From Paenibacillus solanacearum (GTDB lineage: Bacteria; Bacillota; Bacilli; Paenibacillales; NBRC-103111): DNA of 45,222 nt. Positions 23,839-31,166 of the stretch are shown here, piece by piece. Location: positions 1-45,222 of the forward strand of contig NZ_CAJVAS010000048.1 of assembly GCF_910593845.1 (NCBI RefSeq), given 5' to 3'. Positions within the stretch are counted from its first letter, which is position 1. The number at the start of each line of letters is the position of its first letter. The position numbers and the translations under genes are program-made. Under the pieces are notes generated by a model. That model was not told where the DNA came from and searched no databases. It worked only from the letters and a program-made list of their open reading frames with translations.

Positions 23839-25317
23839 ATGGTTGTACAAGGGTATGTTCCAGCGCGCATCGTACACCGGCAGGAGTCGCTCCTGCCGGA
23901 GGGGAGGCGGCTGCCCCGCGGCTGGTCCGGCGTGCGGGTCGACGGCGGGCTGCGTCTTGCGTGGCCTGATGCGGACGAAGCGCTCGCAGAACAGATGCGT
24001 TCGGCACCGGCGACGGGCCGCTTGCGGATTGCCGCAGCGCTGGACTTCAGGGAGGCCAGGCATGTAGAAGTGTTTTTGCCGGAGAGCGGAAGCATACTGG
24101 GTCGCATGGATATTCGATATGCCTATGCGTTCCAGCTGTTCGAGCTGCCGCTGACGCGGGAGCAGATGGAAGCGGCGCTGCGCGAAGGCGTCGGGCTCAG
24201 CGTGGAAGGGGGCGAAGACTCCCAGGGGGGGAGCCCGCTCTGGATCTTCGACGAGCTGGGCGGAGATCCGGCGAAGCGGTGCTTCGCGCCACATCTGTAC
24301 ATCGACGCGGGGCCGGAGCGTCCTTGGGCGGAGCGCTTCCTGGAGCGGACGGCGTCGCTGGCTTCCTTGCAGCCGTTCGGCTGGCTGGAAGGCTGCGTGC
24401 TCGACGGGCTGTACGACTTGCGGGATGTGCTCGGAGCCGGGAACGTCGATCCGGTGATCGCCGCGCATCTTGGGCAATTCATGGATGCGGGCGGCGAGCT
24501 GCAATACGAAGATCTTCGCGGCAGGGCGGTGGCGGGCGCGTTTACGACGATTGAAGCGACGCTTCCCGTCGGGATTATTGCCAAGCTGCAACCGAACCAT
24601 CCGATGGTCGCCCGGGCGGTATCCTTCTGGGATTCGCGCGGCATGGCCGCAGGCGGGTATGTTATGGATGGCGACACGGTATCGGCGGAGGGGGCATACA
24701 CCGTCGCGTATCCGCTGGCGGCCGTCGCCGCAAGGCTGCACAGGCCGGAGCTGGCGGAACAGGCGATTCGGCAGCTGCTGCTGCGCCGCGACCGGCTGGC
24801 CGAAGGCGATCACGTCCATCTGCGCTACGATGCGAGAACGGGCACGCATTCGTTCCGCAGCTGGGCGCGCGCCTACGCCTGGTATATGCTCGGCATGACG
24901 CGGACGTGGATCGAGCTCAAAGCTTCAGGCTTCGCCGGCTTGTCCGGCATGGCGGAGATCGAAGCGGAGCTTCGGCGCGTGGCCGGGGCGGCGCTATCGT
25001 GGAAGCGGCGGGAGGAAGCGCTGTGGGCTTGCTTCCTGGATGAGCCGGATACCGGCATCGACACCTCCGGTTCGGCGGGCATCGCCGCTGCACTTGCTCT
25101 TGGGGCGAAGCATGGGGCGCTGCCCGGTGCCTGCTTCGCGGAAGCAGAGGCCAGCCTGAACGCGCTGGCATCGTACTTGACGCCGGACGGTATCTTGTCG
25201 GGCGTCGCCCAGCATAATGCCGGCGGCCTCGCGTTGCAGCACTCCGGCTACCGCGTCCTGTCGCAGATGGGGATGGGGCTGATGGCGCAGCTGTACGCCG
25301 CCGTTCATACCGGATAA
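23839..25317 (+). CDS. GH88/GH105-like alpha/alpha-barrel protein
   Basis: The 492-aa protein has a C-terminal half typical of unsaturated glucuronyl/rhamnogalacturonyl hydrolase-like barrels: TGIDTSGSAGIAAALALGA, then SYLTPDGILSGVAQHNAGG and SGYRVLSQMGMGLMAQLYAA. Before it, AEGAYTVAYPLAAV and SFRSWARAYAWYMLGM fit the same (alpha/alpha)6 fold. The N-terminal 150 residues are unlike the family and may be an extra domain. No signal peptide is seen, so it should act in the cytoplasm on an imported substrate. AAAGGCG lies upstream of ATG 23839. It is the last gene of the operon. Confidence 0.65.
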   Translation: MVVQGYVPARIVHRQESLLPEGRRLPRGWSGVRVDGGLRLAWPDADEALAEQMRSAPATGRLRIAAALDFREARHVEVFLPESGSILGRMDIRYAYAFQLFELPLTREQMEAALREGVGLSVEGGEDSQGGSPLWIFDELGGDPAKRCFAPHLYIDAGPERPWAERFLERTASLASLQPFGWLEGCVLDGLYDLRDVLGAGNVDPVIAAHLGQFMDAGGELQYEDLRGRAVAGAFTTIEATLPVGIIAKLQPNHPMVARAVSFWDSRGMAAGGYVMDGDTVSAEGAYTVAYPLAAVAARLHRPELAEQAIRQLLLRRDRLAEGDHVHLRYDARTGTHSFRSWARAYAWYMLGMTRTWIELKASGFAGLSGMAEIEAELRRVAGAALSWKRREEALWACFLDEPDTGIDTSGSAGIAAALALGAKHGALPGACFAEAEASLNALASYLTPDGILSGVAQHNAGGLALQHSGYRVLSQMGMGLMAQLYAAVHTG

Positions 25318-25327
25318 AACAAAAATC

Positions 25328-25399
25328 GGCCGTTGCGACGGCCCGCGGATCTTCAAACGTGCAGATTTGAAGACCTGCGGGAGCGTACGGCCTTTTTTT
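25328..25399 (+). terminator. Strong intrinsic terminator of the catabolic operon
   Basis: GGCCGT and ACGGCC close a long hairpin with inner pairing CCGCGGATCTTCAAA against TTTGAAGACCTGCGG. Seven T follow directly at 25393-25399. Confidence 0.8.
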
Positions 25400-25524
25400 G
25401 CGGGACAGGCGAATCGATTTTCGAAGGTGATAAAGCGGCAGACCGGATCTTCGCAGACCAGTCTTGCACGCTCAACCGGAACGCTAACAGCGTGGGCATT
25501 GCAGGATTCCGCGTGGCCGGGCGG

Positions 25525-26103
25525 CTACAACGACCCGGGCTCTCTCGTTTGCAGCTCTCTCACTTGCCGCGCAAGCGCGCCGAGCACAAGCTGCAGCTGC
25601 AGCACCGTTGCTGCATCCGTCAATTCGCCTTCGGCGCTCAGCTTCGCGCTCACGAGCGGAATGGCGACCGTGCCGTCGTCAGCCACGTCGGCGGACAGCA
25701 TGCGCAGCGTCAGCCGCAGCGATTCGAGCGCTTTCTCGCCGCCCGTCAAGGAAGGCGAAGCGCTGATCGCGGCCGCTGGTTTGTTCATCAGCTCCCCCGA
25801 CGATACGATCCAGTCGAGCGCATTCTTTAATGCGCCCGGCATGCCTCCCGCGTACTCCGGCGTGCAAATAAGTACGCCGTCCGCAGCATTAAGCCGCGTG
25901 CGTAAATCTGCAACCTGTGCCGTTGGCTTGTCCCCGTCGGTATCGGGATTGAATAATGGCAGGTCGCCTAGCCCCTCGTACATCGTAATAATCATATCGC
26001 CCGGAGCAAGGGAGGCCGCGGCGCGCAGGATATGCGTATTGGACGAACGGCTGCGCAGGCTGCCGGATATGCCTATTATGCGTATTGGCGAAACATCATT
26101 CAT
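25525..26103 (-). CDS. NADPH-dependent FMN reductase family protein
   Basis: The 192-aa flavodoxin-like protein has the FMN phosphate loop IGISGSLRSRSSNTHIL near its start. The typical LICTPEYAGGMPGALKNALD segment follows, then SSGELMNKPAAAI. Such enzymes reduce FMN, quinones, azo compounds or metals with NAD(P)H, and the sequence does not fix which. GGTGGG lies 6 nt before the ATG. It is monocistronic and converges on the GH88-like operon. A 412-bp gap upstream (26104-26516) holds an inverted repeat ATAACA/TGTTAT at 26268-26286 but no gene. Confidence 0.85.
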   Translation of the reverse strand: MNDVSPIRIIGISGSLRSRSSNTHILRAAASLAPGDMIITMYEGLGDLPLFNPDTDGDKPTAQVADLRTRLNAADGVLICTPEYAGGMPGALKNALDWIVSSGELMNKPAAAISASPSLTGGEKALESLRLTLRMLSADVADDGTVAIPLVSAKLSAEGELTDAATVLQLQLVLGALARQVRELQTREPGSL

Positions 26104-26516
26104 CTTGATCCCACCATTCTATAGAGATTCGTGCATAGCTTCCGATTTCATTATATACCGTGACACTAATGTGAGGGTCAAGCGGGTGTGAAAATCCCGC
26201 TGCGCTGAAACGGCACGATCCCGAAACGGCGCATGGCAAGCGATAAATCGTTCAAGCCATTCCCCGGATAACATGAATATTGTTATATATTAGGAAAATT
26301 ATGTGATTGCGAAAAGCAAAGTCATTGATTATATTCGTATCGTAAGTTGATCGATGCGCAGGAAAGAGGGACAAATTCACAAGTAGAAGGGGGTGTGCCT
26401 TGCACTTAAATTCGACGTAAAAGCGAATGAGAGAAGGCACGCAAATCGTCTACGAACAAGAGAAGCATACAACGGCCTTCGCGGTGGGTGGCGTAATCAT
26501 TCCAAGGGAGGTATGG

Positions 26517-27854
26517 ATGAAGATGAACATGAAAGTCTCCGGAAAGGTATGGTTCATTCTTTCGATGATCGTGGTGGTTATGCTAAACGGTTGCAGTAAA
26601 AATGAAAACGCTTCCAGTTTTACAGGGCAGCAGACGGGGAAAATCCCTGAAGCTAGCGTTGTCAGCACGGAGCCGGTAACGATTCGAATGTTCCAATCAT
26701 CGACCGCCATTACGGATGAACATTTTAACAGCTTCTTTGTCGAACCCGTCAAGAAAAAATACCCGAATATTACGCTCGAACTGGTCAGAGGCTCCAATGC
26801 TAAAGCGACGGAAATGGTAACAGCAGGCGAATTCCCCGATTTTATTTTTACCGGCATCGGTTCGATCGACTTTTACAAATCGTTGAATTTGCCCATCGAT
26901 TTGAATCCGATGATTCAAAAAAGGAATTTTAACATAGGCGATTTTAACCCACGGATCATCGATCAATTTAAGGTGTACTCGGATCATGGGGAGTTGTATG
27001 CGATCCCGTTCTTAGACAACTATTCCGCTTTGTGGTACAACCGGGATATTTTCGATCGATACGGAATGGCATACCCGAAGGACAATATGACGTGGGACGA
27101 TGCGATTGCGCTTGCCAAGCAGCTCTCGGCCAAATCCTCCGGGGAAGTGACGACCCTTTGTCCGGGTGCGTTTAACCAATTTAATACGGTTTTATCGCTG
27201 CCTGTCGTTGATCCGAAGACGAATAAGGCCATTCTGGAAACGGATAAGTGGAAAATGCTGATTGACAAATTTACCGCAGTTCATCAAATTCCGGGTAATG
27301 CCTGCAAGGGGGCCACACCGGAGGCAGCCGATTTTAAGGCCGGTAAAGTCGCGATGGCTGCGATTAACGGCGGCTTAATGTCCGAATTAGAGGAGCTTCA
27401 GAAGCAAGGCTCCATGATCAACTGGGATATGGCCTCCTACCCGACATTCGCCGAGGCCCCCGGCTTGAGAAGGCGCATGGACGTTACGCTGCTGATGCTT
27501 TCGTCCACCAGCAAGCATCCCGAACAAGTATTCCAGATCATGGAGGCCGTTTCGTCGCGTGAGGAGCAGATAAAGCGCACCCGTTTGGGAAGAATGACCG
27601 CATTTAAAGACCCGGCGTTGCAAAAAGATTTTGCCGCCGATGTCAAAGTGGCCGCAGGGCGAAATATACAAAGTATATTCAAAACCCAAGCCTCTGCGGT
27701 GCCGCCGTTCACCAAGTACAACGGTCCCGCTAACTCTGCCCTGGATGCTGCTGTAAATGAAGTGCTGAAGGGAACCGATATGAACTCCGCTCTGCGGACG
27801 GCTAATGAAAAGGCAAACCAGGAAATCGCGAGGATGATCACCAGCGGGCAGTAA
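26517..27854 (+). CDS. Extracellular solute-binding lipoprotein (family 1), orphan
   Basis: The 445-aa lipoprotein has lipobox MLNGC (Cys26) followed by a Ser/Glu-rich linker. Its solute-binding domain includes AIPFLDNYSALWYNRDIFDR and GMAYPKDNMTWDDAIALAK. It belongs to the same broad family as the paralogs at 18.3-21.1 kb but is clearly more distant. AAGGGAGG precedes ATG 26517, and the upstream in-frame ATG lacks a ribosome site and would hide the signal peptide. No ABC permease, ATPase or regulator is adjacent and a terminator follows, so it is a single-gene unit. Confidence 0.9.
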   Translation: MKMNMKVSGKVWFILSMIVVVMLNGCSKNENASSFTGQQTGKIPEASVVSTEPVTIRMFQSSTAITDEHFNSFFVEPVKKKYPNITLELVRGSNAKATEMVTAGEFPDFIFTGIGSIDFYKSLNLPIDLNPMIQKRNFNIGDFNPRIIDQFKVYSDHGELYAIPFLDNYSALWYNRDIFDRYGMAYPKDNMTWDDAIALAKQLSAKSSGEVTTLCPGAFNQFNTVLSLPVVDPKTNKAILETDKWKMLIDKFTAVHQIPGNACKGATPEAADFKAGKVAMAAINGGLMSELEELQKQGSMINWDMASYPTFAEAPGLRRRMDVTLLMLSSTSKHPEQVFQIMEAVSSREEQIKRTRLGRMTAFKDPALQKDFAADVKVAAGRNIQSIFKTQASAVPPFTKYNGPANSALDAAVNEVLKGTDMNSALRTANEKANQEIARMITSGQ

Positions 27855-27950
27855 GGTGCCAATCCGTGAAATGGCGCTGATCTTGAAGGGACAATGGAGA
27901 AATGTATAGCTAATTCGTAACCAGGGTTGTTTCGTGGACGACGTTCAGGT

Positions 27951-27985
27951 TAGGAGCTGCCGCAGGGGACAGCTCCTATTTGTTT
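27951..27985 (+). terminator. Terminator after the orphan SBP gene
   Basis: TAGGAGCTG pairs perfectly with CAGCTCCTA around a 10-nt loop, followed by TTTGTTT. Confidence 0.7.
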
Positions 27986-28114
27986 ATATCAGGCTTCAAC
28001 TTGAGCTGAAGTATATCAGGAGATTTCTCGAAAATGTCACCCAATTACTTCCAGTCATATGGGATAATAAGGTTGAATGGCTTGTCTCTACGATCATCGA
28101 AGGGTGGAACGGGA

Positions 28115-28552
28115 ATGGCGCATAAACTTGCGGCTGGTGTAGTGGTAATGAAAGACAATGCGGTGCTCTTGGTAAAAGACAAATCCGGTTGGAGCTTGCC
28201 GAAGGGTACAGTCGAGTCGGGTGAAACATTTTCCGATGCTGCCGAACGGGAAGGCGGTGAAGAAACGGGCTTCCAAATCGATCTTGAGGAAGTTGCGTTC
28301 GTTACGGAATATACATCTGAAAAGTATGGACAATACCTTCAAGTGTACTATTCAGGAAAATCATCAGCGGAACAAAACGCAATAAACGACCCCGATCAGG
28401 ATGTCATTGAAATTCAATTTGTAGACGTCAAGCATTTGCGCCAATATATACAGTTTCGTCCATGGATCATCCCTTTGGAAACATGGCTTCAGAGCAGAAC
28501 GATGAAATACCATACATTCGATTTGGATGTTGAAGGCTTTCATATATCTTAA
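28115..28552 (+). CDS. NUDIX hydrolase
   Basis: The 145-aa protein contains a NUDIX box beginning GTVESGETFSDAAEREGGEE and closing TGF. The signature Gly, Glu and REx2EE residues are in place. The hydrophobic position after RE is Gly, which is unusual. The start of the fold (AAGVVVMKDNAVLLV and WSLPKG) is complete. These enzymes cleave nucleoside diphosphates linked to another moiety; the substrate is unknown. The start at ATG 28115 follows AGGGTGG. Its stop directly abuts a VOC remnant. Confidence 0.85.
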   Translation: MAHKLAAGVVVMKDNAVLLVKDKSGWSLPKGTVESGETFSDAAEREGGEETGFQIDLEEVAFVTEYTSEKYGQYLQVYYSGKSSAEQNAINDPDQDVIEIQFVDVKHLRQYIQFRPWIIPLETWLQSRTMKYHTFDLDVEGFHIS

Positions 28553-28855
28553 CCGCAGTTCAAAGAATTAGAACGCCCTCCATTTCAATCCAAGGGGATA
28601 TGGTATGACTTGGGCGAACAACAGTTGCACGTAGTGGAATGTCCCGAAAGCGAAACGCTTCGCACGAGCGGCATGAACACGCTGGAGGGGCACTTTTCGA
28701 TATGGGTGAAAAGTTACAGCCAAACCGTGCAATGGCTGGAGAAGATGGGCATACAATACGAGATCGAGCCGAACAGCGTTGCGGGCTTTTCTCAAATTTA
28801 TATACTGGACAGAGACAATAATGTCGTTGAATTTGCCGCCCCGTACAACTCGTGA
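28553..28855 (+). pseudogene. 5'-truncated VOC/glyoxalase-like gene remnant
   Basis: Directly after the NUDIX stop the same frame reads FKELERPPFQSKGIWYDLG, then EQQLHVVECPES, and ends DRDNNVVEFAAPYNS. This is the C-terminal two thirds of a small VOC protein. The first beta-alpha-beta unit and any start codon are missing. A TTG at 28610 could begin an 81-aa piece but has no good ribosome site. A deletion that joined the NUDIX gene to this remnant is the simplest reading. Confidence 0.6.
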
Positions 28856-29006
28856 CGGACACTGTGAAGCCTTTTGCAGGAGCACTTCAATTTTACGCGG
28901 ATGAACTAAACTAAAGTGCTCATAAATGACGAAGGAGCTGTTCGGCAGCACCGTTTAACCAGCCTTAGTTTGGGAAATACGATATTCATGCGAGGAGGTT
29001 TTGCAC

Positions 29007-29801
29007 ATGACCCTGACAGTACAGATGGTACTGAAACGTCTCATGGGGCCGGTCGGAACGCTGGAGCCGACTGTCGATACGCTGAAGAGCGGACGCTTGG
29101 ATGCCGAGGTCCGCAAAGTGGCCGTGGTGTTTATGGCGACGTATGCTGCAATTCGGCAAGCGGTAGAAGCGGGTGTCGACCTGATCATCACCCACGAGCC
29201 GACGTACTACAACCATAAGGATGAAGTGGATTGGCTGACGGGAGACCCGGTGTATGAGAGGAAACGAGCGCTCATTGAGGAATCCGGCATCTCGATCTTC
29301 CGGCTGCATGATTATGTGCACCGCTACCGACCGGACGGCATCCTGATCGGCATGCTAAAGAAGCTGGGGTGGGAAGCCTACGCAAGCCCGGAGAGGATGC
29401 ATCTGCTCACGGTTCCCTCCGATGAGCGGCAGACCGTCCGTACCCTCGCTGATCATTTGAAAAACAAACTCGGCATCGAGAGCTTTCTGGTGGCTGGTGA
29501 ACCCGATATGCCGGTAAGGCGCTTCGGACTGCTGCCCGGTGCCTCAGGCGGACGTTCGCATATCGGCTTCATGGGAAACAAGGCTATCGACCTCCTGATC
29601 GTGGGCGAGACGAATGAGTGGGAGACGAACGAATATGTGAGAGACGCCGCCGATATGGGGCTTTCCAAGGCGTTGATTATTACCGGACATCAGAAGAGCG
29701 AGGAGGCCGGGATGTTCACGGTCGTGGAGCTGATTCGCGAAGCGTTTCCCGAGCTTCAAGTGGATTTCATCGCAAGTCCTTTGGCAGTCACGCGACTATG
29801 A
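29007..29801 (+). CDS. Nif3-like dinuclear metal centre protein (DUF34)
   Basis: The 264-aa product contains VDLIITHEPTYYNHKDEVDW, ISIFRLHDYVHRYRPDGI and a C-terminal ALIITGHQKSEEAGM. These His and Glu residues are the metal ligands expected in the Nif3/DUF34 family. The family forms hexameric dinuclear-metal proteins whose reaction is poorly defined. GAGGAGG lies 8 nt before ATG 29007. The stop TGA overlaps the ATG of a following remnant (ATGA), so a coupled gene once followed. A partial, diverged copy of this gene lies at 30935-31025. Confidence 0.8.
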   Translation: MTLTVQMVLKRLMGPVGTLEPTVDTLKSGRLDAEVRKVAVVFMATYAAIRQAVEAGVDLIITHEPTYYNHKDEVDWLTGDPVYERKRALIEESGISIFRLHDYVHRYRPDGILIGMLKKLGWEAYASPERMHLLTVPSDERQTVRTLADHLKNKLGIESFLVAGEPDMPVRRFGLLPGASGGRSHIGFMGNKAIDLLIVGETNEWETNEYVRDAADMGLSKALIITGHQKSEEAGMFTVVELIREAFPELQVDFIASPLAVTRL

Positions 29802-29950
29802 AGTTCCGGGATCCGATATGTGGCGGGCGATCGAATTTTATGTTGGTCAGCTTGGTTTCTATATCGATTTAGGCAAAATCCCCTTCGGTTTGGTCAGAGA
29901 GCAGGGAAGTGTTCTTGTACCCGGCCGAAGGGCTGATGGCATGAAGGAAA
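29798..29950 (+). pseudogene. Remnant of a VOC-like gene coupled to the nif3-like gene
   Basis: An ATG overlapping the nif3-like stop opens MKFRDPICGGRSN, which soon becomes unconvincing. The neighbouring frame reads MWRAIEFYVGQLGFYIDLGK and VREQGSVLVPGR, which resembles the first unit of a VOC protein. A frameshift followed by loss of the 3' part is likely. No intact product can be made. Confidence 0.35.
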
Positions 29951-29965
29951 CTTATAAAAAACGAC

Positions 29966-29996
29966 TTGACATTGGAGATGACTCCAATGTTATTTT
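29966..29996 (+). promoter_or_regulatory. MerR-type promoter with 19-bp spacer
   Basis: TTGACA at 29966-29971 and TATTTT at 29991-29996 are 19 bp apart. The spacer holds the inverted repeat ATTGGAG/CTCCAAT (29971-29977 and 29982-29988). This is the classic operator of MerR regulators, which untwist an over-long spacer. Confidence 0.75.
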
Positions 29997-30002
29997 GAAT
30001 TC

Positions 30003-30476
30003 ATGGAAAAATATTATTCAATACAAGACGTTTCGCAGATGCTCGGGATCTCGAAGGATACGCTTCGATACTATGACCGGATTGGAGTTGTATCGCCATC
30101 TCGGGAAGGCAATCGGTATCGCAGGTATGCCAAGGAGGACCTTGTCGACTTGATGAATATTCAAATCATGCAGTTTGCGGACTTTTCCCTTGATGAAATC
30201 AAGGGGAAGTTTGGGTTCCACAGGATGGAGAATGTGGAACCTGCCTATTGCCGGGAAGTTGCTGCGTTCCTCGATGCTAAGAAAGCAGACACGCGTAAGA
30301 AGATTGAGCATCTGGAGAAGGTCAGTCAATTGCTTGATGCGGCGGCCGAAACGCTAAGGAGCTATAGCCGTGAGAGCGATCGGCAGCTAGCGGAACTCGT
30401 TCGGGAGATTTACAGGGATATCCGAAAGAAGGATCCGGACCTATCCGAGGAGGAATGTCATGGACCTCAAGGTTAG
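30003..30476 (+). CDS. MerR family transcriptional regulator
   Basis: The 157-aa protein opens with a winged helix (YYSIQDVSQMLGISKDTLRY, then YDRIGVVSPSREGNRYRRYA). A coiled dimer helix follows at about 85-120. There is no clear metal-binding Cys cluster, so a metal is not the likely signal. The predicted start site from the upstream 19-bp-spacer promoter falls at or beside the ATG and no ribosome site precedes it, so the mRNA may be leaderless. The next gene starts within its 3' end and is the likely target. Confidence 0.85.
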   Translation: MEKYYSIQDVSQMLGISKDTLRYYDRIGVVSPSREGNRYRRYAKEDLVDLMNIQIMQFADFSLDEIKGKFGFHRMENVEPAYCREVAAFLDAKKADTRKKIEHLEKVSQLLDAAAETLRSYSRESDRQLAELVREIYRDIRKKDPDLSEEECHGPQG

Positions 30477-30912
30477 AAACTTTTATTACTTGATTGCGGG
30501 TATACTTGCAATACTGTTTGCCGTTACGCACGCATGGAATGGGCAGGCCGCTGTACTGCCGACGCTCGGCGCGAACGCAATAGCCATGGATATCCGGACT
30601 GTGTTCATGTATGTCTGGCACATCATCACTGCGGAAAATCTGGTCTTCGGTATTTTGTTCATATTCATGTCATTCCAAAGCGAGCGATCAAAGAGCCGGC
30701 CGGTCGCATGGACGATCGTGTCACTCTTAATCGTGCGACTGCTGGTCATTGTTGGCATCACGGCATGGATTGATATTTCGGCACTTTCGGATACGTTAAT
30801 CGATTCGATTGCCATCGTGTTCTATATCGTCCTCATCATTCTGGGATTAAGTAAGAAGCAAACTGTGCTCGGAAATGAATCTGTAGACTCCAGGAGAACC
30901 CGCCACAGATAG
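30460..30912 (+). CDS. Small membrane protein coupled to the MerR gene
   Basis: The 150-aa protein has four hydrophobic segments: about 10-25, 45-72, 82-100 and 108-130. The start overlaps the MerR gene by 17 bp with GAGGAGGAATG just upstream, so the two are cotranscribed and coupled. I do not recognise a family. The setting suggests a transport or stress role controlled by the regulator, but nothing in the sequence identifies a ligand. Confidence 0.7.
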   Translation: MDLKVRNFYYLIAGILAILFAVTHAWNGQAAVLPTLGANAIAMDIRTVFMYVWHIITAENLVFGILFIFMSFQSERSKSRPVAWTIVSLLIVRLLVIVGITAWIDISALSDTLIDSIAIVFYIVLIILGLSKKQTVLGNESVDSRRTRHR

Positions 30913-30934
30913 AAATAGGTTCTTCTTCCCCTGA

Positions 30935-31160
30935 CGGATGGGCTGACGGGAGACCCGTATATGAGAAGAAACGGGCGCTCATTGAGGAATCTGGCGTCTG
31001 GTCACGCGCCTATGAAGTTCCGTGAGCGGCTTGCTTTTACTCGGGATGGAAGGCCGTATCACTTTGTCATACTTGGAGAAAAGAGAGCCGGCCGAAGCTG
31101 TTCGGGACCGGCTCATAGCTCATGGCGTAAAGGATGAGGAATTTTCCGGAAAAATTACTG
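30935..31160 (+). pseudogene. Scrambled remnant of a second nif3-like/VOC pair
   Basis: About 60 bp from 30938 closely match the nif3-like gene around 29222-29283 (GGCTGACGGGAGACCCG, then GCGCTCATTGAGGAATC). The match then jumps to the last codons of that gene: GTCACGCGCCTATGAAGTTC here against GTCACGCGACTATGAAGTTC there. A frame after it reads EPAEAVRDRLIAHGVKDEEF and is lost near 31160. A diverged tandem copy that suffered an internal deletion and frameshifts explains this. Confidence 0.55.
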
Positions 31161-31166
31161 CGCATC

